NCBI RefSeq assembly: GCF_005796185.1
Contig: NZ_VAHM01000015.1
Location: forward strand, 1-64,000
Reading direction: 5' to 3'
Source of the DNA: Pseudarthrobacter sp. NamB4
GTDB taxonomy: Bacteria > Actinomycetota > Actinomycetes > Actinomycetales > Micrococcaceae
Length of the DNA: 64,000 bases
Shown piece by piece: positions 35,805 through 44,903 of the stretch (positions are counted from its first letter, which is position 1; each line of letters begins with the position of its first letter). The notes beneath the pieces were generated by a model. That model was not told the DNA's origin. It searched no databases and saw nothing but the letters and a program-made list of their open reading frames with translations. Position numbers and translations under genes: made by a program.

Positions 35805-36854
35805 CTAGGCTTCTTGGGGCGCCGGGCCACTGCTCTCACGGACAACCAACTCCGTGGCCAGTTCGATGCTGCGCGGGTGGGGGTCGGTGCCGCGCGCTAT
35901 GTCGAGAACCATCCGGACAGCCGTTTCTGCCATCTCGCTGAGCGGCTGGTTGATTGTGGTCAGGGCCGGGGCGACCCAGGCTGCGAGGGGCAGGTCGTCG
36001 TATCCGACTACGGACAGGTCCCGCGGCACTTCTACGTTTTTTTCGCGTGCGGCCCGCAGTACCCCGAGTGCCTGCATGTCGGAGCCGGCGAAGATGGCCG
36101 TAGGCCTGTCGGGGCGGGTGAGCAGGGCGGTGCCGTGTTCGAACCCGCCGGCCACCGAGAAGTCGCTCCACCGGATGGCGCCCTCGAGCAGTGGAACGCC
36201 TGCCTCGGCGTGAGCGGCCCGGTAGCCGTCCACCCGGGCACGCGAGCACAACACATCTTCCGGTCCGGAAATGATGGCGATCCGGCGGTGACCCAGTGAC
36301 AGCAGATGGCGCGTGGCTGAGAGGCCGCCGTACCAGTTGTTGGACCCGACAGCTGGAACGTTGCTGGGGGGCTCGCCATCTGTATCCAAGACAACATAAC
36401 GGATGCCTCGAGTGCCGAGTTGGCGCCGCTGTTCGGTGGTCAGGGTTGAAAGAACCAGGATTACACCGAGCGGGCGCCGGGCGAGGACTTCATCCATCCA
36501 GCCGGGCTGCGGACTGTGCTGCCCGCCGAGGTCGGACAGGACTACTCCGAGCCCGTTCCGCCGGGCAGCGTTCTCCACGCCACGGATGATTTCGATGGAC
36601 CATGCGGAGTCGAGTTCGTGGAACACCAGATCTATCAGCGGCGCGGAAGGCGTTCCGGTCTGGCTGCCGTGGCGCTGGTAGTTGTGTTCCTGAAGCGCCT
36701 TCTCGATCTTCAGCCTGGTTGCCGGAGCGACATCCGAGCGCCCGTTGAGCACCTTCGAGATAGAGGGAGCCGAGACACCAATTTCTGCGGCGATTTCGGT
36801 GATCGTCGGCCGGCCATTTGCTGCGCCCCTCTTTCGCGATCCTTCGGGAGACAT
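35805..36854 (-). CDS. LacI-family transcriptional regulator
   Basis: A 349-residue repressor: N-terminal HTH (ITEIAAEIGVSAPSISKVLNGRSDVAPATR) with hinge helix, then a periplasmic-binding-protein-like effector domain. It is divergent from the arabinoside transporter operon and most likely controls it through the GTTAGCGCTAAC site about 120 bases upstream of its own start. Starts at 36875 and 36854 are possible; I chose the latter, which lies closer to a GAGG. Effector is inferred to be arabinose or an arabino-oligosaccharide from the GH51 gene downstream. Confidence 0.88.
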   Translation of the reverse strand: MSPEGSRKRGAANGRPTITEIAAEIGVSAPSISKVLNGRSDVAPATRLKIEKALQEHNYQRHGSQTGTPSAPLIDLVFHELDSAWSIEIIRGVENAARRNGLGVVLSDLGGQHSPQPGWMDEVLARRPLGVILVLSTLTTEQRRQLGTRGIRYVVLDTDGEPPSNVPAVGSNNWYGGLSATRHLLSLGHRRIAIISGPEDVLCSRARVDGYRAAHAEAGVPLLEGAIRWSDFSVAGGFEHGTALLTRPDRPTAIFAGSDMQALGVLRAAREKNVEVPRDLSVVGYDDLPLAAWVAPALTTINQPLSEMAETAVRMVLDIARGTDPHPRSIELATELVVRESSGPAPQEA

Positions 36855-36966
36855 GCGTCCAGTCCTCGTTCTCATTTTCGAAACTTCTGAGGCAACCGTA
36901 GCAGTGTGGAAGCCCAATTATTGCCCTGAACCAGCCGTCTCCGGGGCTGGTTCAGGAAAAAGGGCC

Positions 36967-37027
36967 TTGACATGGTTAGCGCTAACAATCAGTATTACTT
37001 CAAGCGTTTCGCAAAAGTTTTCGAAAA
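36967..37027 (+). promoter_or_regulatory. TTGACA promoter overlapped by LacI operator
   Basis: TTGACA at 36967-36972 is a perfect -35 box; CAGTAT at 36990-36995 is a possible -10 at 17-base spacing. The perfect 12-bp palindrome GTTAGCGCTAAC (36975-36986) fills the spacer, so a bound LacI protein would block RNA polymerase. A second symmetric element TTTTCGAAAA (37018-37027) lies just downstream and could be a second site. The mRNA leader to the first gene would be about 195 bases. Confidence 0.65.
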
Positions 37028-37194
37028 GTATTCGAGCAGCCGCCCGGCCAGGCTGTACTGCCTTCGGTACAGATGTTTCCCAAGTGGACTGGGAGAACGG
37101 AACGCGCCAGAAGAAACGCTCTCTCTCGCAGCAACTGCGGCCCTGGACGCCGCCGACAACGGTGTCTTTGCACCGCGAAAGGACCAGCAACACA

Positions 37195-38559
37195 ATGACT
37201 AAGAAGAAAGCCCTGCTTGCGGCGGGGATAACCACGGCACTTGCTGTAACACTGATTGGCTGCACCGGGAACAGCGGTGGGGGAGGCGGAGGGGGCGCCG
37301 GAGCGAGCAAAACGAACTGCACCAACGAGATCAAGGTGCAGGACGTCCCGGTTGTCACGTACTGGGGCTGGTTCGAGGACACCGCTCAAACTGTCGACAA
37401 CTTCAACGAGAGCCATGACGATGTCCAAATCTGCTGGACGAACGCCGGCCAAGGTGCTGATGCGTACACCAAGCTCTCCACGTCGCTTCAGTCCAAGTCC
37501 GGCGCGCCCGACATCGTCCAGGTTGAGTACGACTGGCTGAACAGCTTCCTTATTCAGGGTGGCCTCGTAGACATGACAGAGCACGGCATCAACGAATATA
37601 AAGACAAGTTCACTGCCGGGGCCTGGCGCGACGTCTCAAGTGGCGACGGTGTATACGCGGTTCCGGTCGATCTGGGCCCGGTCGGGATGTGGTACCGGCA
37701 GGACATTTTCGAAAAGCACGGCATCAAGATTCCAACGACCTGGGACGAGTACGCGGCCGCGGCCGAGCAGCTAAGCAAGGCGACCGGCGGCGAGACTCTC
37801 ATCGGCAACTTCGCGCCAAACGGGCAGGGCCAGCATTACGCACTCCTCGATCAGGCCGGTGCCGTACCCTTCAAATTCGACAACGGCAACCCGACCGAAA
37901 TCAGCATCAACCACAGCGATGAAGCCAGTAAGAAGGTTTACGAGTACTGGCTCGACCTGGTTGATCGCGGCCTGGTGGGCACTGACCAGGCTTGGACTCC
38001 TGAATTCAATACGGGCCTTGGCGGCGGCCGCTACGCTACTGCCATCTACCCTGCCTGGTACAGCATCCACATCCCCGCCTTCCAGGACGGGGACGCGGAC
38101 GCCGTGTGGCGTGCCGCTCCGATCCCCCAGTGGGACGCGGCCAAGCCCAAGCAGGTGAACTGGGGCGGCAGCACGCTGGCCGTCACGACACAGGCGGACG
38201 ATGCGGCACTGGCGACGAAGGTGGCCGCTGAGCTCTACGCTCCCGAAGAGAACAAGAAACTCGGCGTCGAGGTGGGCGGGCTCTTCCTTGCCTACCCGGA
38301 GATGATCGAGTCCGAGTACTTCCAGGAACGTCCCTACGAATTTTACGGGGGCCAGAAGCTCAATAAGGATGTCTTCGGTAAAGCCGCCATCGACTACGAA
38401 GGTGTGACCTTCTCGCCGTTTACGCAGTACTACTACGACGAGTCACAGCGCCTCCTTTCCGAGGCGATCGCGGGGAACGTATCGGCAACTGAAGCAACCG
38501 ACCAGCTTCAGAAATCGCTGGAGACCTACGCCACTGAACAGGGTTTCACCCTGAAATGA
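37195..38559 (+). CDS. Sugar ABC transporter solute-binding lipoprotein
   Basis: A 454-residue cluster-B extracellular binding protein tethered by lipid: KKK n-region and lipobox LIGC at about residue 22, Gly-rich linker, then a bilobal domain (VVTYWGWFEDTAQTV, PDIVQVEYDWL, VPVDLGPVGMWYR). First gene of a transporter-arabinofuranosidase operon, so the ligand is probably an arabino-oligosaccharide. The open frame extends 150 codons upstream through the promoter but the signal peptide sets the start at 37195, behind GAAAGGA. Confidence 0.92.
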   Translation: MTKKKALLAAGITTALAVTLIGCTGNSGGGGGGGAGASKTNCTNEIKVQDVPVVTYWGWFEDTAQTVDNFNESHDDVQICWTNAGQGADAYTKLSTSLQSKSGAPDIVQVEYDWLNSFLIQGGLVDMTEHGINEYKDKFTAGAWRDVSSGDGVYAVPVDLGPVGMWYRQDIFEKHGIKIPTTWDEYAAAAEQLSKATGGETLIGNFAPNGQGQHYALLDQAGAVPFKFDNGNPTEISINHSDEASKKVYEYWLDLVDRGLVGTDQAWTPEFNTGLGGGRYATAIYPAWYSIHIPAFQDGDADAVWRAAPIPQWDAAKPKQVNWGGSTLAVTTQADDAALATKVAAELYAPEENKKLGVEVGGLFLAYPEMIESEYFQERPYEFYGGQKLNKDVFGKAAIDYEGVTFSPFTQYYYDESQRLLSEAIAGNVSATEATDQLQKSLETYATEQGFTLK

Positions 38560-38566
38560 GACTGAT

Positions 38567-38595
38567 CTGTGCGGGCGGGAAACCCGCCCGCACAG
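38567..38595 (+). terminator. Intercistronic hairpin after the binding-protein gene
   Basis: CTGTGCGGGCGGG and its exact complement form a 13-bp stem with a three-base loop, right after the binding-protein stop and 37 bases before the permease gene. No T run follows. Such hairpins raise binding-protein mRNA over permease mRNA by stabilising the upstream part or partly terminating. Confidence 0.75.
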
Positions 38596-38631
38596 CAGTC
38601 CTCCCCATTTTGCGTCCCAAGGAAGTGACAG

Positions 38632-39573
38632 ATGTCCATCACCCCGCAACTTCAAAAGCCGGCCCAACCCCCCGTCGCTACAAAAAGGGGAGCGACCCTG
38701 GAAAGGAAGCACGCGCGCATCGGGTGGGTGTTCCTTGCCCCCTTCGCGATCGTCTTCCTGGTATTCCTGGTACTACCGCTCGTCTACGCGTTCTGGATGA
38801 GCCTGCACACCAACACGCTCGCGGCGGGCGAGAAGTTCGCGGGGCTGGCGAACTACTTTGCGGCGTTCAAAGACCAGCGTTTTCTCTCTGGCATGGCGCG
38901 GGTTGGCGCCTTCGCCCTCGTTTTCGTGCCACTGCAGATCGGGCTGGCGCTCCTCTTTGCGCTGATCCTCGATGAGGTCAAAACCCGCTTGTCACGCTTC
39001 TCCCGCCTACTCATCTTCGCACCGTACGCCATTCCTGGAGTAATCGGAGCTCTCATGTGGGGCTTCCTGTACAGCCCATCGTTCGGTCCTTTGGTGTCGT
39101 TCTTCGATTTCCTGAACGTGCAGGCGCCGGACATGCTCAGCCGGGATTCGATTTTTTGGTCCCTGACCAACATCGTGACGTGGCAGTGGACGGGCTACTA
39201 CATGATCATCATTTACGCGTCGCTGCAGTCGATTGACTCATCCATCTACGAGGCGGCACTGATTGATGGGGCATCAAAGCTGCAGACCGCCCTGCAGATC
39301 AAGGTTCCGATCATCGCGTCATCGCTGGTGCTGACAATAGTCTTCGCGCTGATTGGGACGCTGCAATTCTTTACGGAACCGCAGGTTCTCGCACCACTTG
39401 CCGGCAACGCGATAGACGCTGCGTATACCCCGAACCTATATGCCTACAACCTGGCGTTCTCGTATCAACAGTTCAACTATGCGTCGGCTATCTCCTTCGC
39501 GCTTGGACTTATGGTCTTCCTCGCCTCCATCATTTTCCTGGTCACCACTCGCAAGAAGAGCGGACTCCGCTGA
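38632..39573 (+). CDS. Sugar ABC transporter permease (MalF type)
   Basis: A 313-residue inner-membrane subunit with six hydrophobic segments and the EAA loop EAALIDGASKLQTALQIKVP that docks the ATPase. It follows the binding protein and overlaps the next permease by one base (TGATG). The operon has no ATPase, so a shared MsiK/MsmX-like ATPase elsewhere is expected. Confidence 0.92.
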   Translation: MSITPQLQKPAQPPVATKRGATLERKHARIGWVFLAPFAIVFLVFLVLPLVYAFWMSLHTNTLAAGEKFAGLANYFAAFKDQRFLSGMARVGAFALVFVPLQIGLALLFALILDEVKTRLSRFSRLLIFAPYAIPGVIGALMWGFLYSPSFGPLVSFFDFLNVQAPDMLSRDSIFWSLTNIVTWQWTGYYMIIIYASLQSIDSSIYEAALIDGASKLQTALQIKVPIIASSLVLTIVFALIGTLQFFTEPQVLAPLAGNAIDAAYTPNLYAYNLAFSYQQFNYASAISFALGLMVFLASIIFLVTTRKKSGLR

Positions 39574-40502
39574 TGACAACTTCACCTGTACGTCTCCTTG
39601 ACAATGCAACCGCCACGGACCCACAAAAGAAAACCGGAAACACGGGTACGCGGCGGCGCGGCAAATCGCTCGGCCTGCATATTCTCCTCGCCGCCGTTTC
39701 TCTCTATTTCCTTCTTCCGATGTGGTGGCTGATCGTTGCGGGAACCAAGAGCACGCAAGGGTTGTTCGCCGGAACGGGAGGACCTCTTTGGTTCGACCGG
39801 AACTTTGCCCTGTTCGACAACATCGCTCAGCTTGCGACATACAACAACGGCATTTACCTGCGCTGGCTCGGGAACTCGTTCCTGTATGCGATTGCCGGCG
39901 GGGTCGGCGCCACGATCCTCGCCGTGCTTGCGGGCTACGCCTTTGCGAAATACCGCTTTCGGGGCCGTGCGGTCAGCTTCATGATCCTCCTGGCGTCGGT
40001 GATGGTTCCGGCGACGGCGCTCGTCATCCCCACGTACGTGCTGTTTAATAACCTCGGCCTTACGAACACGATCTGGGCGGTAATCCTCCCCTCGTTGCTG
40101 AGCCCGTTCGGCGTGTACCTCATGCGCGTCTACGTTCAGGATGCGATCCCGGATGAGTTGCTCGACGCTGCCCGAGTGGACGGTTCAGGCGAACTCCGGA
40201 CGTTTGCCACCATCGCGCTGCCGCTGATGCGTCCGGCGGTCGTGACGGTGCTGCTGCTTTCGGTAGTGGGCGGCTGGAATAACTACTTCCTGCCGCTCGC
40301 GATGATTTCGGACCCAACATTGCTTCCCGTCACTGTGGGGCTCAATGCCTGGCAGGTCCAGTCGAACTCCGCCACCGCAAACAGCCTCATCTGGAACCTG
40401 GTCACGAGCGGATCACTGATCTCGGTGATACCGCTCATCATCGCCTTTCTCATGCTGCAGAAGTACTGGCAGGGCGGGCTGTCCGTCGGCAGCCTCAAGT
40501 AG
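39573..40502 (+). CDS. Sugar ABC transporter permease (MalG type)
   Basis: A 309-residue permease partner with a polar N-terminus, six membrane segments and the EAA-type loop DAARVDGSGELRTFATIALP. Overlaps the MalF-type gene by one base, ensuring equal synthesis. Confidence 0.92.
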   Translation: MTTSPVRLLDNATATDPQKKTGNTGTRRRGKSLGLHILLAAVSLYFLLPMWWLIVAGTKSTQGLFAGTGGPLWFDRNFALFDNIAQLATYNNGIYLRWLGNSFLYAIAGGVGATILAVLAGYAFAKYRFRGRAVSFMILLASVMVPATALVIPTYVLFNNLGLTNTIWAVILPSLLSPFGVYLMRVYVQDAIPDELLDAARVDGSGELRTFATIALPLMRPAVVTVLLLSVVGGWNNYFLPLAMISDPTLLPVTVGLNAWQVQSNSATANSLIWNLVTSGSLISVIPLIIAFLMLQKYWQGGLSVGSLK

Positions 40503-40548
40503 CAGCAACACCCTTGGAACGTCCCGCCACCCAACATGAAGGAGCAGT

Positions 40549-42102
40549 ATGCCCACCGCCCGCGTGACTCTCGATCCAAGGTTTGTCGTCGGCCCCATTA
40601 ACCGCCGACTTTTCGGATCCTTTATTGAGCACATGGGGCGAGCCGTTTACACGGGGATATACGAGCCTGGGCACCCCACCGCGGATGAGGACGGCTTTCG
40701 TCAGGACGTCCTCATGCTCGTCAAGGAATTGGGTGTTACCGGCATCCGCTATCCGGGCGGCAACTTCGTATCAGGCTTCCACTGGAGGGACGGCATTGGT
40801 CCCAAAGACCAGCGTCCCCGCCGCCTCAGCCTGGCGTGGCGGGCCACTGAGACGAACCAGGTGGGTCTGCACGAATTCGCCTCCTGGGTGGAAAAGGTGG
40901 GCGGCGAGCTCATGTATGCGGTCAATCTTGGTACCGCGGACACGAGGGACAGCCTCGAAGTGCTCGAGTATGCGAACATTCGCAAGGGGTCCACACTGGC
41001 CGAAGAGCGCATCGCAAACGGCCGGGCGAAACCCTTCGGCATCAAGATGTGGTACCTCGGCAACGAGATGGACGGTCCATGGCAGCTGGGGCACTCACCC
41101 GCTGACGACTACGCCAAGAAGGCTTCGCGCACTGCCAAAGCGCTCCGGCAGTTGGACCCACAGGTGGAACTCGTCGCATCCGGCTCCTCGCACCCAACGA
41201 TGCCGACCTTTCCGTACTGGGACCGTGTGGTGCTTGAGCACACCTACGACGACGTGGACTACATCTCCTGCCACGGCTACTACGAGGAGAAGAACGGCGA
41301 CCTGGGCTCCTTCCTGGCTTCGCCAGTGAAGATGGACCGGTACCTCGACACAGTTATCGCGACCGCTGATTACGTCAAAGCCGCAAAGCGCAGCGAAAAG
41401 ACGCTAAATATCTCTTTCGATGAATGGAACGTTTGGTACCTCGGCGACAACCTTCGGCAGTTTCCGCGTCAGGCGGACCGGTTTTATCGGACTGACGAGA
41501 TTGAAGGGAACGATTGGCCGGAGGCTCCCAGGCTTGCCGAAGACGTCTACTCCGTAGCCGATGCCGTGGTGGTTGGCGGGCTGCTGATCTCCCTGCTTCG
41601 GCACGCAGACCGCGTCACCTCAGCCTCCATGTCCATGCTCGTGAACGTCATCGCGCCGATCACCACGGAACCCGGCGGTCCCGCTTGGCGGCAGACCACC
41701 TACTATCCCTTCGCTGTCACCTCCAGGCTCGCTGTTGGGGTCGCCCTCGACATCCGCGTAGAAACCGACCAGTACCACACTGATGAGCTCGGTGTCGTGC
41801 CGTTGGTGGACGCCGTGGCTACGCATGACGCTGACAGTGGACGTGCTGCCGTCTTCCTCGTCAACCGTTCGCTCACTGACGCCGTCACGGTCACCGTGGA
41901 CCTGGCAGCGCTGGGAGATTTGTCGCTCCTCGAAACCCACATGATGTCCGATCCGGACGTATATGCGAGGAACACTAAGGACGCGCCGGATCGGGTGACG
42001 CTTAAGCCGAACCCGACGGCGAAGCTGGCCCAAAACATCCTGGCGGTAACACTGCCGCCAGTCTCCTGGACAGCGGTAGCGCTGGGAAAGCCAACGGCAT
42101 AA
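40549..42102 (+). CDS. Alpha-L-arabinofuranosidase (GH51)
   Basis: A 517-residue intracellular retaining glycosidase that releases arabinose from imported arabino-oligosaccharides. The acid/base Glu is in WYLGNEMDGPWQLG and the nucleophile Glu in ISFDEWNVWY; the N-terminal FGSFIEHMGRAVYTGIYEP is diagnostic, and the C-terminal beta domain is present. There is no signal peptide, matching uptake before hydrolysis. AAGGAG lies before the ATG. Last gene of the LacI-controlled operon. Confidence 0.93.
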   Translation: MPTARVTLDPRFVVGPINRRLFGSFIEHMGRAVYTGIYEPGHPTADEDGFRQDVLMLVKELGVTGIRYPGGNFVSGFHWRDGIGPKDQRPRRLSLAWRATETNQVGLHEFASWVEKVGGELMYAVNLGTADTRDSLEVLEYANIRKGSTLAEERIANGRAKPFGIKMWYLGNEMDGPWQLGHSPADDYAKKASRTAKALRQLDPQVELVASGSSHPTMPTFPYWDRVVLEHTYDDVDYISCHGYYEEKNGDLGSFLASPVKMDRYLDTVIATADYVKAAKRSEKTLNISFDEWNVWYLGDNLRQFPRQADRFYRTDEIEGNDWPEAPRLAEDVYSVADAVVVGGLLISLLRHADRVTSASMSMLVNVIAPITTEPGGPAWRQTTYYPFAVTSRLAVGVALDIRVETDQYHTDELGVVPLVDAVATHDADSGRAAVFLVNRSLTDAVTVTVDLAALGDLSLLETHMMSDPDVYARNTKDAPDRVTLKPNPTAKLAQNILAVTLPPVSWTAVALGKPTA

Positions 42103-42201
42103 CTTTCCCGTCCCAGGCACTCGGCCCCCGCCGCTCGTCACTACTCCCGTAAGGAGAATTCATACTCGCGGACAAATAGCGGCGGGGGGCTTGCAACCTT
42201 C

Positions 42202-43116
42202 TCAGTCGACGAGGCCGCCCGAAAGTCCCTTCCCGAGCCACTTCCGGGCCAGGATGCCGAAGATCACAGGTGGCAGGATGCCCAGGGTGCTTGCCGCGAA
42301 CATTGATCCCCATTCCACCTGGAAGGCGCCGAAGTACCCGGGAATCGTGGTGGGGAAGGTGTTGGCGGTCCGCTGGGTGAGGACGAACGCGTAGAAGAAT
42401 TCGTTCCACGTGAGGATGAAAACCAGGGTTGCGGTTGCTATGACACCCGAGGCCGCCATGGGCAGCGAAACCCTGCGGAAGACGCCCCACTCCGTCAGGC
42501 CGTCTACCAGGCCAGCCTCTTCGACTTCCGATGGGATGTCCAGGAAGAAGCCGTGCATCATCCAGATGCCGAACGCCAAGTTGTAAACGATATAGACGGC
42601 GATGATCCCGGCATACGTATCGATGAGGCCTGCCCCGGAGGCCAGGAGGTAAATCGGCAGCGCGAAGACCACGGCCGGACCCATGCGCGTGCCGAGCACC
42701 AGGAACAGGAAGCGATCCTTGTGCTTGCCCTTCATGCGGGCGAGCGCATGGCCTCCCATGGCGGACAGCACGACGACGATGGCCGTGGTGACCAGGGCGA
42801 TGAGGAAGCTGTTGAGCAATGCACGGGGGAAGGTGCTGCCCAGAACGCGCTCGAACGAGGTCCAGTCAGCTGCCTGGAGCCAATCGATGGGAATTTGGCG
42901 CCAGTTGACTTGGGGTGTGACAGCAATGCGGAGCATCACCGCCACTGGCACCAGGCACACCAGGCTGACCAGGATCATCGCAACATAGTTGGGGATGTCC
43001 CAGAGCTTTCGGGAGTGGAACTGTCGGGGAGGGATTGGCCCTGCAGCGGCGGAGCGTGGGCTCCGGGGCGGCGCCTCGGCGGCGGTCCGGCGCTTGGAGG
43101 TGGTGTGCGAAGTCAT
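42202..43116 (-). CDS. ABC transporter permease (MalG type)
   Basis: A 304-residue permease with a 40-residue basic N-terminus, six membrane segments and an EAA-type loop (EEAGLVDGLTEWGVFRRVSLP). The ATG overlaps the partner permease stop by four bases. Last gene of the seven-gene operon starting at 49683. Confidence 0.9.
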   Translation of the reverse strand: MTSHTTSKRRTAAEAPPRSPRSAAAGPIPPRQFHSRKLWDIPNYVAMILVSLVCLVPVAVMLRIAVTPQVNWRQIPIDWLQAADWTSFERVLGSTFPRALLNSFLIALVTTAIVVVLSAMGGHALARMKGKHKDRFLFLVLGTRMGPAVVFALPIYLLASGAGLIDTYAGIIAVYIVYNLAFGIWMMHGFFLDIPSEVEEAGLVDGLTEWGVFRRVSLPMAASGVIATATLVFILTWNEFFYAFVLTQRTANTFPTTIPGYFGAFQVEWGSMFAASTLGILPPVIFGILARKWLGKGLSGGLVD

Positions 43117-43985
43117 TCTGATACTCCCTTGCTTGCGCGGAAGAATTTGACGATGAACGTGCTGACCACGCTGATGATGACCAGCACGACGAAGCCGACG
43201 GCGGCGGAGAAGCCCAGGTCCAGGTACTGGAAGGCGTTGCGCCAGAGGTAGATCGGGAGGGTTTCGGACGACGTTCCCGGCCCGCCGTTGGTCATGATGA
43301 AGAGCTTGTCGAACTCACGGAAGCTGTCCATGAATCGAATAAGGGCAACGAGCACCAGCAGCGGACGGATCTGCGGGAGGACGAAGTGCCACAGCTCCTG
43401 CCAGGCGTTGGCGCCGTCGAGTTTTGCTGCTTCCATAACATTCTTGGGCACCGTCTCCATGGCTGCCCCCACCACGATCGCCACGAAGGGGGTCCACTGC
43501 CAGGCGTCCACGAATGCGACCGTCACAAGTGAGACGCCTGGGATGGAAAGGAAACTGGGGGCGGTGAACCCAAAGAGGCTGAACAACCAGGGTATGAACC
43601 CGCCGGAGTCGAGCAGGAAACGGAACATCGCCCCTACTACGAGGGGTGCCAGCACCATGGGAACGATCAGGATGATGCGGAAGAGGCCGTGCCCGAGGAG
43701 TCTGCGGCTGACCAACAGGGCGATGGCAATGCCAACTGGGATGCTGACGGCCATCGAGACGGCAGAGAAGGCTGCTGATTGGCCGGCCGCCTGCCAGAAC
43801 CTCTCGTCTCCGAAAAGGCGGGTGAAGTTCTCGAAGCCGATGTAGCGGTTCCCGGCGGGGGCTGTGAGGGTCTCCCGCTTGAACATCAGATTCATGATGT
43901 AGATGGTGGGGAAGACCAGGACGAGGAGGAAGATCAGTGCTGAGGGTGTCAGCGAAAGAAGCGTGTATCCCCGGCTTGTTTTCAT
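43113..43985 (-). CDS. ABC transporter permease (MalF type)
   Basis: A 290-residue permease with six membrane segments and the EAA loop EAAKLDGANAWQELWHFVLP. It follows the phosphotriesterase-family gene by three bases and is coupled to the MalG-type gene by ATGA. Together with the lipoprotein at 48334-49683 it forms an importer without its own ATPase. Confidence 0.9.
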   Translation of the reverse strand: MKTSRGYTLLSLTPSALIFLLVLVFPTIYIMNLMFKRETLTAPAGNRYIGFENFTRLFGDERFWQAAGQSAAFSAVSMAVSIPVGIAIALLVSRRLLGHGLFRIILIVPMVLAPLVVGAMFRFLLDSGGFIPWLFSLFGFTAPSFLSIPGVSLVTVAFVDAWQWTPFVAIVVGAAMETVPKNVMEAAKLDGANAWQELWHFVLPQIRPLLVLVALIRFMDSFREFDKLFIMTNGGPGTSSETLPIYLWRNAFQYLDLGFSAAVGFVVLVIISVVSTFIVKFFRASKGVSE

Positions 43986-43988
43986 TTT

Positions 43989-44903
43989 CTATTTCACCTC
44001 ATTCGATGCCAGCCACCTCAGGGGGTTGGCTATTGTGAGCTGCGCGAAGATGTCGCGTTGGAGCCCAGCCTCCAGCGCGCGGTGCCGGAAGGATTCCGGC
44101 AGGTAGGAGATATCGCTGAAGGTGTGGCCTGCAATCGCCTCCGGGCCGTTGAACTGCTGGACGCTGTCGTGGCTTAGCAGGATCCTGCCGGCCAGTCCCT
44201 CCGCGGCGAGCTTTTGCATGAGCTGGATCCAGTGGTCGTCGCTGTGGGAGGTGTGCCCGATCCTGTCGAAGCCCACGAAAGCTCCTCGCTGGGCTATCTC
44301 GATGGCGTATTCGGGAGGTTCCTCGTCCGCGCATACGTGCGAGATGAGGACTTTCTCCAGGTCGACGCCCAGTTCCTTGTAGAGCCCGGCCTGTTCGATA
44401 CCCAGCGAGCCGGTGGTGTGGCTCACTATGGGCACGCCGGTTTCCCGGTGGGCCTGCGCCGCAGCATGGATTGCTTTGATCTCGTTTCCGGTGGCTTCGC
44501 CGTGGCTCGTGGCAACCTTGATGACACCGCAGCCGCGGTTAAGTTCGGCGATGAAGGCAGCGGCCAGGTCTTCGACGGCGGCGTTACGCACCCACGCGGG
44601 CTGGCCACTCCACTGCTCGCAGAACGTCCCTGTACTGGCGATGATGTGGACGCCGCTCCGCTCGCTGACGCGCCGCAGGAAGTCCAGGTCCCTTCCGTAA
44701 CCCGGAGGCGTGCAGTCCACGATGGCCTGGACGCCCAGCGGGGGGAGGGCCTTGAGGGCCCGGACGCAGTCGTCCTCTTTGGCAAGCGTGGGCGGTGGTG
44801 CGGCTCCTTCCTTCTGCCGGTAGTCGATGACAACGTGTTCGTGGGGCAGTACACCCAGGGCGGGGTCGAGTTCGGCCACTCCCCGCACGGTCCTAACGTG
44901 CAT
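43989..44903 (-). CDS. Phosphotriesterase-family metal hydrolase
   Basis: A 304-residue TIM-barrel hydrolase. Metal ligands are visible as HEH in LPHEHVVIDY, the carbamylated Lys in GVIKVATS, His in VSHTTG and ISHVC, and Asp in LSHDSV. Members act as lactonases or esterases rather than true phosphotriesterases. In this catabolic operon a sugar-lactone or acyl-derivative hydrolase is plausible. It overlaps the SDR gene by 11 bases. Confidence 0.85.
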   Translation of the reverse strand: MHVRTVRGVAELDPALGVLPHEHVVIDYRQKEGAAPPPTLAKEDDCVRALKALPPLGVQAIVDCTPPGYGRDLDFLRRVSERSGVHIIASTGTFCEQWSGQPAWVRNAAVEDLAAAFIAELNRGCGVIKVATSHGEATGNEIKAIHAAAQAHRETGVPIVSHTTGSLGIEQAGLYKELGVDLEKVLISHVCADEEPPEYAIEIAQRGAFVGFDRIGHTSHSDDHWIQLMQKLAAEGLAGRILLSHDSVQQFNGPEAIAGHTFSDISYLPESFRHRALEAGLQRDIFAQLTIANPLRWLASNEVK

